In this document: positions 9,555 through 17,269 of the stretch, piece by piece
Layout of the letters: every line of letters starts with the position of its first letter
How positions within the stretch are numbered: the stretch's first letter is position 1
Source: Rudaea sp.
GTDB taxonomy: Bacteria > Pseudomonadota > Gammaproteobacteria > Xanthomonadales > Rhodanobacteraceae
Assembly (NCBI GenBank): GCA_025451955.1
Contig: JANWJJ010000067.1
Span: 1-45,211 of the forward strand
DNA length: 45,211 nt
Direction: 5' to 3'
Notes under the pieces: model-generated
Databases searched by the model: none
Seen by the model: only the letters and a program-made list of their open reading frames with translations
What the model was told of the DNA's origin: nothing
Made by a program: the position numbers and the translations under genes

Positions 9555-10205
9555 TCAACCCGGCGTGCCGTGGTCGAGGTGACGTGCACCGGAGTCGGCT
9601 GCAAGTTGCGGAGGCGATGGTGGCGTCTCTGCGAAACTGTCCATCCTGCCCCAGAGCAGCTTGGCGGCAACCCAGAGTAGCAGGATTGTGCCGATCACGA
9701 TCAGGTACTTGCCGAGACGTTGTTGATCGCCGAGCAGGTAGTTGTTGCACAGACGATCGGGCCAGATCAGATACAGCCAACCCATGCGGAAAAACGTGGC
9801 GATCAACTCGAGCAGGAACACGCCCCTGACGATGAAGCTCATGCGTGGCCAGCTCAGCGCGAACGGCAGTCCGATCAGCAGCGGAATCGACAAATACTTG
9901 GTCACCGCGATCGGCGGCGCCGTTATCGATGCGTCGAGCGCGCGCGGCAGCATCCACAAGGCCATGATCAAGGTGGCGAGAATCAAGCCATTGATACCGG
10001 CGTGGTCGTAATTGGCCAGCGCCGCATTCCATCGCGCCGGCACCGCGCGTGCCAGCAGCAATCCCACGCTCACGAGCAAGGGAATCTGCACCAGCATCTG
10101 CGTGGTCATGCTCGCTTCAAGCAGATGCTTCAGCACCGGCGCCAGCAGGACGAGGAAAAGCAGCAGCGCGATGCGCGCGAAATGGGATGGCGGCCGCGAG
10201 CTCAT
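9555..10205 (-). CDS. Multi-pass membrane protein of the NO reductase operon (orf1 of norSY-senC-orf1)
   Basis: A 216-residue hydrophobic protein with about six predicted membrane segments and no motif I can name. Its ATG overlaps the stop codon of the SCO gene (ATGA), which fixes the start and indicates translational coupling. Position after subunit II, subunit I and SenC matches orf1 of the norSY-senC-orf1 cluster described in ammonia oxidisers. An assembly or heme/copper insertion role is a guess from context only. Confidence 0.7.
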   Translation of the reverse strand: MSSRPPSHFARIALLLFLVLLAPVLKHLLEASMTTQMLVQIPLLVSVGLLLARAVPARWNAALANYDHAGINGLILATLIMALWMLPRALDASITAPPIAVTKYLSIPLLIGLPFALSWPRMSFIVRGVFLLELIATFFRMGWLYLIWPDRLCNNYLLGDQQRLGKYLIVIGTILLLWVAAKLLWGRMDSFAETPPSPPQLAADSGARHLDHGTPG

Positions 10206-10819
10206 CGGTCGAGGCTCCGCACCACATCCTGCGCGAGGATATCCGGATTGCCCATGTCCACGATTTCGATCAGGCGGCCTTGCGGATCGACCAGGTGGAT
10301 GGCGGCGTTGTGGATGTAGCCACCGAACGTATCCGGGATCACCGTGATGCCGAAAGCGCGTTTGAGTTGCCCGAGTCCTTGCGCCGTGACCGGCCGCGCC
10401 GCGAGCCAACCCGGGCCACGATTGCGGAAGCGTTGCTGATACGCGGCAAGTTCGGTCGGCGTGTCGTTTTCGGGATCGAAACTGATGCTGAGCAATTGCA
10501 ATCTGCCTTGCGCCAGCGGTGTGGCGAGACGATCCTGAAGCTGCGCGAATTCGCCGCCGAGAGCAACGCAATAGGTCGGACAGCGCGTGTAGATGAAATC
10601 CACCAGCAGCCATTTACCGCGAAAGCCGGCCATGTCGATGTGCGCGCCGGATGCGGTTTCCAGCAGCACGTCGGGAACTGCGACCGGATGTTCGTGTACC
10701 TCGATGCGCCGTGCCGTTTCCGTGGTGAATGCGCGGAAGTGGTCGGTGGCGGCGCTGAGTACGAAGCCACCGGCCACCATCAGCATGAGGCTAGCCAGCA
10801 GCGTGCGCAGGATCGGCAT
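10202..10819 (-). CDS. senC: SCO1/SenC family copper chaperone
   Basis: Membrane-anchored thioredoxin-fold protein of 205 residues that delivers copper to the CuA site of heme-copper enzymes. An N-terminal anchor (residues ~5-24) precedes the domain. The copper ligands are visible as Cys80 and Cys84 in TRCPTYC, with His170 in GGYIHNAAIHLVDPQG. The start lies inside the end of the subunit I gene (29-base overlap) and the stop overlaps the next start. It sits between the CuA/CuB enzyme genes and the small membrane protein, so its client is most likely subunit II of this operon. Confidence 0.93.
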   Translation of the reverse strand: MPILRTLLASLMLMVAGGFVLSAATDHFRAFTTETARRIEVHEHPVAVPDVLLETASGAHIDMAGFRGKWLLVDFIYTRCPTYCVALGGEFAQLQDRLATPLAQGRLQLLSISFDPENDTPTELAAYQQRFRNRGPGWLAARPVTAQGLGQLKRAFGITVIPDTFGGYIHNAAIHLVDPQGRLIEIVDMGNPDILAQDVVRSLDR

Positions 10820-12275
10820 GAACCGGGGCCTTCAGCAGGCCGGTGACGATGCGGGTTGCGAGCAGCAGCATGCCTGCGATCACCAGGATCGCACCGATCG
10901 AACCGACCTGATCGGTGAGCAACCATTGCGGCAGATGCACGGCGAAGCGTCGCGGCACGCTGTCGTGACCAGCCGCCAGAAATGCGAAGACGAACACCAA
11001 CCCGCCGACCAGATACAAGGGAAAGCCGAGTTTGTCGGTGGCGCGATCCGGTTCCTGGGCGCGGCTGCCAATGACATGAAACATCAAGGCCAGCACCATC
11101 GGCAGCACGCCGAGCAGCAGATAGAAATGGAAATGTCCTGGCACCCACTGGGTGTTGTGCATCACCTTGTTGACGGTGATGGTGCCGTCGATAATGGCCG
11201 GCACGATTCCCGCGGCCCAGCCGAACATCGACAGTATCAGCAGCTTGGCCGGCGTCGGCCAGCGCATGCCGGAGCGATAGATGTTGGTCAAGGCGCCATA
11301 AACCGTCACCGTGAACACTGGCAGACCTGCGCAGTAGGAAATGATCTGACCCATGATCACCATCCATTGCGGCATGGCGTAATCCATCATCAAATGGTGC
11401 GGATAGACGATCAGTACCATCACCAGGCTCGCCGCCCACGACCACAGGAACGGCCGCGAAATGGCATACGGCCGCCCACTGTAGCGCGGCAGCAATTCGT
11501 ATACCGCAATCACGCCCATGTAGATGCTGGCGTTGATGAACATGTGGCCGAACAGATAGGTCAGGTTCTTGACCAGCAGCGCATTGAGCGTGAACGCCGG
11601 GAAATAGATGTTGACCAGGCACATCACCAGCACGACCGCGCCGGCCAGGGTGCCGATGGAATTGGTGATCGCCACCATCGCGCTGGCGACCACGGTCTTC
11701 GGGTGCGCCGGATCGATATTGCCGCCGAACAGCCATTGCAGGCCGAGCGCGCGTCCGAGGTTGCCGTACACGCGGATCATCGCCAGCATCGCATCCAGGT
11801 AAAACAGCAGGAAGCCGACGCCGATGAGCAGATATCCGAGCATGAACAGCGCCGCCGCGTGCGGACTCCACACGTTCATCGCATGCACCGGCAGCGGATA
11901 CAGGAACGTCCACGCGCCGGCATATTTGCCGATGAACACGGACGCGAGTATCGCCAGTGCGCCGAGCACGAACAGTACGTAGTTGGTGGCGAAGATCGCC
12001 AGGCTCAGGCGTACGTATTTGCGCAGAAAGAACCACATCACCGCACTCGACGCTAGCCCGACCGTGCCGACCATGCCGGCGCCGTGCGCAGTCATGAGCT
12101 GGTAGAACAAATCCGGCGGGACGTTGATCCAGGTGCCCTGCGCCATGCGCATGGTCAGGCCGAACAGCATCATCAGGACCAGCACCACCAGCACCGAGAT
12201 GACATACAGATTGAAAACGATGCGCTCATTGCGCGGCAGGACTTCGTTGGCCGGATACAGTTCGGTGGCGCTCAT
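10791..12275 (-). CDS. Heme-copper NO reductase subunit I (sNOR-like), annotated by similarity as cytochrome c oxidase subunit I
   Basis: Twelve-helix heme-copper catalytic subunit, 494 residues. Ligands are in place: His64 (TAHGAG, low-spin heme), His244, His293 and His294 (CuB; YPHH), and His381/His383 in VPGHFH. The residue four after the first CuB histidine, which is the cross-linked tyrosine in A- and B-type oxygen reductases (HPxxY), is Asn248 (HMFIN). Loss of this tyrosine is a hallmark of NO-reducing members. With NsrR, SenC and a CuA subunit beside it, I infer the norSY-type NO reductase (sNOR). The start overlaps the subunit II stop (ATGA) and has GGAGA upstream. An unusual oxygen reductase remains possible until tested. 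Confidence 0.85.
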   Translation of the reverse strand: MSATELYPANEVLPRNERIVFNLYVISVLVVLVLMMLFGLTMRMAQGTWINVPPDLFYQLMTAHGAGMVGTVGLASSAVMWFFLRKYVRLSLAIFATNYVLFVLGALAILASVFIGKYAGAWTFLYPLPVHAMNVWSPHAAALFMLGYLLIGVGFLLFYLDAMLAMIRVYGNLGRALGLQWLFGGNIDPAHPKTVVASAMVAITNSIGTLAGAVVLVMCLVNIYFPAFTLNALLVKNLTYLFGHMFINASIYMGVIAVYELLPRYSGRPYAISRPFLWSWAASLVMVLIVYPHHLMMDYAMPQWMVIMGQIISYCAGLPVFTVTVYGALTNIYRSGMRWPTPAKLLILSMFGWAAGIVPAIIDGTITVNKVMHNTQWVPGHFHFYLLLGVLPMVLALMFHVIGSRAQEPDRATDKLGFPLYLVGGLVFVFAFLAAGHDSVPRRFAVHLPQWLLTDQVGSIGAILVIAGMLLLATRIVTGLLKAPVHADPAHAAG

Positions 12276-12817
12276 GGCTGGTCTCCTTTTTCAGCAGCGA
12301 CAACCTCGAATTCGGCCACCATGTTGTGGTGCGCCAAGCCGCAGTATTCCAGACACATCACCCGGTATTTCCCCGGCTCGGTAAATGTATACAACAGCCG
12401 GTTGGTGTAGCCGGGCATGGCCTGGGTCTGCGTGACGATGCGGTCGTCAGGCGCGTAGATCGCGAAGCCATGGTTGACGTCGGCACTGGTGACGTCGAAT
12501 TCCACCGGGATTCCGGCCTTGACCCTGGTCGGGCTGATCTGCCACGACCATTGGCGTCCGACGGCATCGACGATCTGCGCGGCGGCGGCGTTGCTGCGCT
12601 GATTGGCGATTGGATAGGGCCGCAGCGTCGCATAGGCAATGCCGATGCCGGCCACGACGAGGAGCAGAAACCACCAGCGCCGGATCGCGTTCGAGGTCTG
12701 CTGCAATTGTTCCGGTGCGGGGGCCTTGCCGGATTGGCCGATTACCCAGACAAACACCAGCGTGACCAGGCCAATGCCGCACAGAGTGATGATCCAGACT
12801 TCGTTTTGCATGATCAT
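12272..12817 (-). CDS. CuA-containing subunit II of the sNOR-like NO reductase
   Basis: Electron-entry subunit of 181 residues. Two membrane helices (residues ~7-27 and ~48-65) precede a periplasmic cupredoxin domain. The full CuA set is present: His116 (VNHGF), Cys155, Glu157, Cys159, His163 and Met166. The first ATG has GGAGAG nine bases upstream; a second ATG two codons later is possible. It is the first gene of the operon, 21 bases from the NsrR-like box, and overlaps the next gene by four bases. An intact CuA site implies a periplasmic donor such as cytochrome c. The sequence alone would also suit a small oxidase subunit II; context favours NO reductase. Confidence 0.9.
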   Translation of the reverse strand: MIMQNEVWIITLCGIGLVTLVFVWVIGQSGKAPAPEQLQQTSNAIRRWWFLLLVVAGIGIAYATLRPYPIANQRSNAAAAQIVDAVGRQWSWQISPTRVKAGIPVEFDVTSADVNHGFAIYAPDDRIVTQTQAMPGYTNRLLYTFTEPGKYRVMCLEYCGLAHHNMVAEFEVVAAEKGDQP

Positions 12818-12837
12818 GGTGCGTGGCTCTCCATTAA

Positions 12838-12856
12838 CATGTATCTGGAATACATG
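12838..12856 (-). promoter_or_regulatory. NsrR-type operator overlapping the transcription start of the NO reductase operon
   Basis: CATGTATCTGGAATACATG is a 7-5-7 palindrome with perfect arms. It fits the published NsrR consensus form ATGyAT-N5-ATrCAT. It lies directly after the predicted -10 and 21 bases before the subunit II start codon, where bound repressor would block initiation. Its presumed regulator is encoded at the far end of the same operon. Binding is inferred. Confidence 0.8.
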
Positions 12857-12885
12857 ATAGTGAAACCACCGATCTGGATTGTCAA
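12857..12885 (-). promoter_or_regulatory. Promoter of the NO reductase operon
   Basis: On the minus strand a perfect -35 TTGACA (12885-12880) is followed after exactly 17 bases by CACTAT (12862-12857), a weak -10. The region lies between the rlmJ stop (12914) and the first NO reductase gene. A strong -35 with a weak -10 next to an operator fits a tightly regulated promoter. Confidence 0.65.
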
Positions 12886-12913
12886 CCGGAGGCGGAAAAC
12901 CGGTCGCCGCCGT

Positions 12914-13765
12914 CTATTCGCGCGTCAGCCATTCGACGCGTTGCTGGCCGAAGCGGCCTTGTGCCAGATGTTGGCGCAGCGTCGACAGCAAATCCTGCAA
13001 CTGCTGGTCGAATTTCCACGGCGGGTTGACGACGATCATGCCGCAGCCGTTCAGGCGCAGGGCCGAATTGTCCGGGTGCAACAGCAGCTCCGCACAGAGC
13101 ACCTTGGGGATCCGGTTGCGCACAAACCAGCGCTGGAACGGCAGCGTCTGCTGGCGCAGCTTGATCGGATACCAGATCGCGTAGATGCCGGTCGGCCAGC
13201 GCGCATGTGCGGCGTCGAGCGCGGTTTCGATCGCACGGAACTCGTCTTCCTGCGCTTCGAATGGCGGGTCGATCAGCACCAGACCGCGACGTTCCCGCGG
13301 TGGCAACAGGGCGGAAAGCGCGGCATAGCCGTCGCGCTGATGCACGGCCACGCGCGCATCGCCGGCGAACAGATTCTTCAGTTTTGCCGCTTCGTCGTCC
13401 TGCAATTCGCACAGCACGGCGCTATCCTCATCGCGCAGCAGCAGGCTGGCGATCAGCGGCGAACCGGGATACACGCTCAGGTCGTGCGGCTTGGCATTGG
13501 CGTTGAGCGCACGAACCAGATTGAGGTAAATATGCAATTGTGGAGAAAGCCGCGTCGCCGCAAGCAGGCGCATCACGCCGTCTTCGTGCTCGCGGGTCTT
13601 GCGCGCCTGTTCGCCGTGCAGATCGTAACGGCCGGCGCCGGCGTGGGTGTCGAAATAACAGAACGGCGTCTGCTTGGATTTGAGCGATTCGAGCAAACCG
13701 ATCACGATGGCGTGCTTGAACACGTCGGCGAAATTTCCAGCGTGAAAGGCATGGCGGTAATTCAT
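12914..13765 (-). CDS. rlmJ: 23S rRNA (adenine(2030)-N6)-methyltransferase RlmJ
   Basis: SAM-dependent methyltransferase that modifies A2030 of 23S rRNA in Escherichia coli. The gene encodes 283 residues, close to the usual 280. The start at 13765 gives the family N-terminus MNYRHAFHAGNFADVFKH; the frame continues 19 codons upstream without similarity. The catalytic motif DPPF is in VLIDPPFEAQED, and the cofactor region reads YFDTHAGAGRYDL. It lies upstream of the NO reductase operon on the same strand but is separated from it by that operon's promoter, and it is divergent from copA. Confidence 0.95.
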   Translation of the reverse strand: MNYRHAFHAGNFADVFKHAIVIGLLESLKSKQTPFCYFDTHAGAGRYDLHGEQARKTREHEDGVMRLLAATRLSPQLHIYLNLVRALNANAKPHDLSVYPGSPLIASLLLRDEDSAVLCELQDDEAAKLKNLFAGDARVAVHQRDGYAALSALLPPRERRGLVLIDPPFEAQEDEFRAIETALDAAHARWPTGIYAIWYPIKLRQQTLPFQRWFVRNRIPKVLCAELLLHPDNSALRLNGCGMIVVNPPWKFDQQLQDLLSTLRQHLAQGRFGQQRVEWLTRE

Positions 13766-13830
13766 GGTCGTTTTCGCTGTGCAGCTTGCACGGATGCCGT
13801 GAAGTGTAGCAAGGTGACGCATCGCCGTTC

Positions 13831-15615
13831 ATGCAGGTACCGTTGGTGAAATCCGATTTGCCCGATTCGCCATTCCGCCGCCGTTTTGTCCGCGGCCTGG
13901 CGCTTGGCGGTGTAGCCGCTGGTTGCGGTTTCCTGCGCGTACCGGCGTTGGCGGCGGATGCTGGACGAATATTGTCCGGCAGCGAATTCGATCTGGACAT
14001 TGCCGCGCTGCCGGTGAATTTCACCGGACACAGGCGCATCGCCACGGTCGTCAACGGCCAGTTGCCCGCGCCGCCGCTGCGCTGGCGCGAAGGCGATACG
14101 GTGACGCTGCGCGTGCGCAATTCGTTGCCGGTGACGAGTTCGATTCACTGGCACGGCATGATCGTTCCGGCCGACATGGATGGCGTGCCCGGACTGAGCT
14201 TCATGGGCATCGCGCCGGGGGCGACGTACACCTACCGATTCCGCGTGAACCAGTCCGGCACGTACTGGTATCACAGTCATTCGCGTTTCCAGGAACAGAC
14301 CGGGCTGTACGGTCCGATCGTGATCGAGCCGCGCAGCGAACGTCATCGCGTCGATCGCGACTATGTGGTGATGCTGTCGGACTGGACCGACACCGATCCC
14401 GAGCGCATCTATGCGATGCTGAAGAAACAGAGTAACTACTATAATTTCGGTCGGCCGACGGCCGTGGATTTTCTGCGCGACGTGCACGCCGATGGTGTCA
14501 AGTCGGCTTTGGACGACCGCCGCATGTGGAACCAGATGCGCATGGATCCCAGCGATCTGGCCGATGTTTCAGGGTATGCGTATACCTTCCTGATGAACGG
14601 CATGACGCCGGCGGACAACTGGACTGGCCTGTTCCGGCGTGGCGAAAAAATCCGCCTGCGCTTCATCAACGGCGCGTCAATGACGTTTTTTGATGTACGT
14701 ATTCCCGGATTGAAACTGACCGTCATCGCCGCGGACGGGCAGGCCATCGATCCGGTGACGGTCGACGAATTCCGCATTGGTTGCGCCGAGACTTTCGATG
14801 TCATCGTCACGCCGCAGGACGACAGCGCCTACACGATCTTCACCCAGGCGATGGACCGTTCCGGCTACGCCTGCGGCACGCTGGCGCCGCGCATGGGCAT
14901 GCGCGCGGCGGTGCCGGCACTCGACCCGCGTCCGCAACTGGAAATGCGCGACATGATGGGCGATATGTCGGGGATGCATGGAATGGACCATGCTGATATG
15001 GGGCCGGCCGCTATGGATCATGTTGCTATGGAGCCGGCGGCGATGGGTGGAATGAAGGGCATGGAAGGCAGTTGCGGCGCGATGCCGGGTATGAAGATGC
15101 CGATGGCGGCGACGGCTATTGCCTCCGGGCTGGGCATCGATATGCGCGTGGATTCGCCGCGCAGCAATCTCGACGACCCCGGCATCGGCCTGCGCGACAA
15201 CGGCCGCCGCGTACTCGCTTACGCTGATCTGCACACGCCCGGCGCACCGATATCGCCGGATACCGGTCGCGATATCGAACTGCATCTCACCGGCAACATG
15301 GAACGCTACGTCTGGTCGTTCGACGGCATGAAGTTCTCCGATGCCGAGCCCTTGCGCCTGAAGCATGGCGAGCGTGTGCGCATCGTCCTCGTCAATGACA
15401 CGATGATGACGCACCCGATTCATCTGCATGGCATGTGGAGCGAACTGGAAACGCCCGACGGCGAATTCCTGGTACGCAAGCACACGCTCGTGGTGCAGCC
15501 GGCACAGAAAATTGCTTATCGCGTCAGCGCCGATGCGCTCGGACGCTGGGCCTATCACTGCCATCTGCTCTATCACATGGAAGCGGGCATGTTCCGCGAG
15601 GTGATTGTGGCGTGA
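13831..15615 (+). CDS. copA: CopA-type periplasmic multicopper oxidase, copper resistance
   Basis: Tat-exported multicopper oxidase of 594 residues (CopA/PcoA family). The N-terminus has the twin-arginine stretch FRRRFVRGLALGG. All copper motifs are visible: HWHG (106-109), WYHSH (146-150), HPIHLHG (528-534) and HCHLLYHMEAGM (577-588). A methionine-rich insert, residues 371-425 with 16 Met in 55, is typical for copper binding in this family. The start codon has no clear SD. The stop overlaps the copB start (GTGA), so the two are translationally coupled. It shares a 65-base divergent region with rlmJ; no CopRS/CusRS regulators are present in the window. Confidence 0.95.
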   Translation: MQVPLVKSDLPDSPFRRRFVRGLALGGVAAGCGFLRVPALAADAGRILSGSEFDLDIAALPVNFTGHRRIATVVNGQLPAPPLRWREGDTVTLRVRNSLPVTSSIHWHGMIVPADMDGVPGLSFMGIAPGATYTYRFRVNQSGTYWYHSHSRFQEQTGLYGPIVIEPRSERHRVDRDYVVMLSDWTDTDPERIYAMLKKQSNYYNFGRPTAVDFLRDVHADGVKSALDDRRMWNQMRMDPSDLADVSGYAYTFLMNGMTPADNWTGLFRRGEKIRLRFINGASMTFFDVRIPGLKLTVIAADGQAIDPVTVDEFRIGCAETFDVIVTPQDDSAYTIFTQAMDRSGYACGTLAPRMGMRAAVPALDPRPQLEMRDMMGDMSGMHGMDHADMGPAAMDHVAMEPAAMGGMKGMEGSCGAMPGMKMPMAATAIASGLGIDMRVDSPRSNLDDPGIGLRDNGRRVLAYADLHTPGAPISPDTGRDIELHLTGNMERYVWSFDGMKFSDAEPLRLKHGERVRIVLVNDTMMTHPIHLHGMWSELETPDGEFLVRKHTLVVQPAQKIAYRVSADALGRWAYHCHLLYHMEAGMFREVIVA

Positions 15616-16415
15616 TCCCGAGTAAATATATACAAATATATATTGCCACATTGTGCATGGCCTGGCTCGGCACATTGCCTGCACGCGCTGCGGCGCAGGA
15701 TGTGGCCGCGGATCACATTCCGCCGTCGGCACCGGCGCAGCCGATGCCGGAGATGTCGGCAGCGCAGATGGTCGATGTCATGCAGATGGACGATGCCGCC
15801 GCGTTCGGCATGTTCAAACTCGATCAGTTCGAGCATGCCGTCGGCACGAATGGCGCGGCGTGGGAGGCCGAGGCCTGGTACGGCAGCGATTTCGACAAGC
15901 TGTGGCTGCGCAGCGAGGGCGAGCATGACAACGGCGACACAGAGATGCGCACTGAAGCACTTTGGGATCATGCTTTTGCCAGCTTCTGGGATTGGCAGCT
16001 CGGCGTGCGCCACGATTCCGGTGTCGGTTCGGCGCGCGACTGGGCCGCTTTCGGCGTGCAGGGATTGGCCCCTTACTGGATCGAACTCGAAGCCACGGCG
16101 TATGTCGGCGCGCAAGGCCGCAGCGCGTTGCGACTGCGCGCCGAATATGAATTGTTGTTCACCCAGCGATTGATCCTGCAGCCGGAAGCGGAGCTGAATT
16201 TTTACGGCAGGAACGATGTTCGGCGCGAAATCGGCGCGGGATTGTCGGATGTCACGTTCGGCTTGCGCCTGCGCTACGAAATTCGCCGCGAATTTGCGCC
16301 GTATCTCGGTATCGTCTGGAAGCGCCGCTTCGGCAATACGGCCGATCTCGTCCGTTCGGCAGGCTACGATGCATCCGATGCGCAGTTCGTCGCCGGCGTG
16401 CGCGTCTGGTTTTGA
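15612..16415 (+). CDS. copB: CopB-type outer-membrane copper resistance protein
   Basis: Predicted outer-membrane beta-barrel of 267 residues. The GTG start overlaps the copA stop by four bases. A signal peptide ends near ARAAAQD. The mature protein opens with a short Met/His/Asp-rich stretch and then has CopB-like sequence: KLDQFEHAV, the WLRSEGE strand, and an aromatic C-terminus ending VWF, as expected for a barrel. The methionine-rich leader seen in some CopB proteins is shorter here. It acts with CopA in copper tolerance; whether it binds or exports copper is not settled for the family. Confidence 0.92.
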   Translation: MIPSKYIQIYIATLCMAWLGTLPARAAAQDVAADHIPPSAPAQPMPEMSAAQMVDVMQMDDAAAFGMFKLDQFEHAVGTNGAAWEAEAWYGSDFDKLWLRSEGEHDNGDTEMRTEALWDHAFASFWDWQLGVRHDSGVGSARDWAAFGVQGLAPYWIELEATAYVGAQGRSALRLRAEYELLFTQRLILQPEAELNFYGRNDVRREIGAGLSDVTFGLRLRYEIRREFAPYLGIVWKRRFGNTADLVRSAGYDASDAQFVAGVRVWF

Positions 16416-16419
16416 GCGA

Positions 16420-17220
16420 TCAGCCGAGCATTACCGAGGTCATCGAGATCGCGCTGATCACGCGATCGTTGAAAATATGGATTTTGTCGCCTGCGCGTTG
16501 CAGCGCCAGCGTGTAGAGCAGGGGTAGATAATGTTCCGGCGTCGGAATGCCGAGCGCGACATCGGCGCCGAGCCCGTGCCATTCCATCAGCGCCGCATGA
16601 TCGCCGGATTCGATGCGTGCTCGAATTTCCGTGTCCGCGCGCGCGGCCCAATCCGCTGGTGCCGGATCGTGAAAATGGAACAAGCGCAGGTTGTGCACGA
16701 TATTGCCGCTGCCGAGAACGAGCACGCCCTGATCGCGCAGTGGCGCCAGTTCCTGCGCAAGCCGGTAATGGAATGCGCCAGGTAGTGCAGTATCCAGACT
16801 GAGCTGGATTACCGGAATATCCGCCTGCGGATACATGATGCGCAACACGCTCCAGACGCCGTGGTCGATGCCGCGGCCCGGATCCAAGTGTATTTTTGCG
16901 CTTTGTACCATTTGCGCGATGCGGTGTGCCAAGGCGGGGTCGCCGGGTGCGGGGTAGTGCACGTCGAACAACGCTTTCGGAAAGCCGTAGAAATCGTGGA
17001 TGGTTTCCGGCTGGTCTGTCGCACCGGCGTAGACGCCCCGCGTTTCCCAGTGTGCGGAAATGCATACAATCGCCTGTGGTTTCGGAATGCGCCGCGCCGC
17101 GTCCTGCCAGCCGCGGGTGAAGGCATTGTCTTCCAGCGCATTCATCGGCGAGCCGTGGCCGACGAACAGCACCGGCATCGGTGCGGACGCCATCGGTGCG
17201 GATTCCAGTGGGGTATTCAT
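16420..17220 (-). CDS. ygiD: YgiD/LigB-type extradiol dioxygenase (4,5-DOPA dioxygenase family)
   Basis: Class III extradiol ring-cleavage enzyme of 266 residues. The start at 17220 has AGGAAA upstream and places the metal ligands where they are in E. coli YgiD: His22 (VGHGSPMNAL) and His57 (SAHWETRG). Further histidines occur in GSGNIVHN and PEHYLPLLY. The E. coli protein cleaves L-DOPA in vitro; the physiological substrate is unclear. The gene runs towards copB and lies 49 bases beyond the stop of the upstream receiver-like gene, possibly in one transcript with it. Confidence 0.9.
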   Translation of the reverse strand: MNTPLESAPMASAPMPVLFVGHGSPMNALEDNAFTRGWQDAARRIPKPQAIVCISAHWETRGVYAGATDQPETIHDFYGFPKALFDVHYPAPGDPALAHRIAQMVQSAKIHLDPGRGIDHGVWSVLRIMYPQADIPVIQLSLDTALPGAFHYRLAQELAPLRDQGVLVLGSGNIVHNLRLFHFHDPAPADWAARADTEIRARIESGDHAALMEWHGLGADVALGIPTPEHYLPLLYTLALQRAGDKIHIFNDRVISAISMTSVMLG

Positions 17221-17269
17221 ACCGGTTTCCTGCACGGCACGCGCGTTGTGGCGGGCGCGGGGCGCGGTT

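Noticed and set aside
10791..12817. Plain cytochrome c oxidase (oxygen reductase) assignment
   Set aside because: The active-site tyrosine is absent, and NsrR, its box and the SenC-orf1 order point to NO reduction. Subunits III and IV and CtaB/CtaG genes are also missing.
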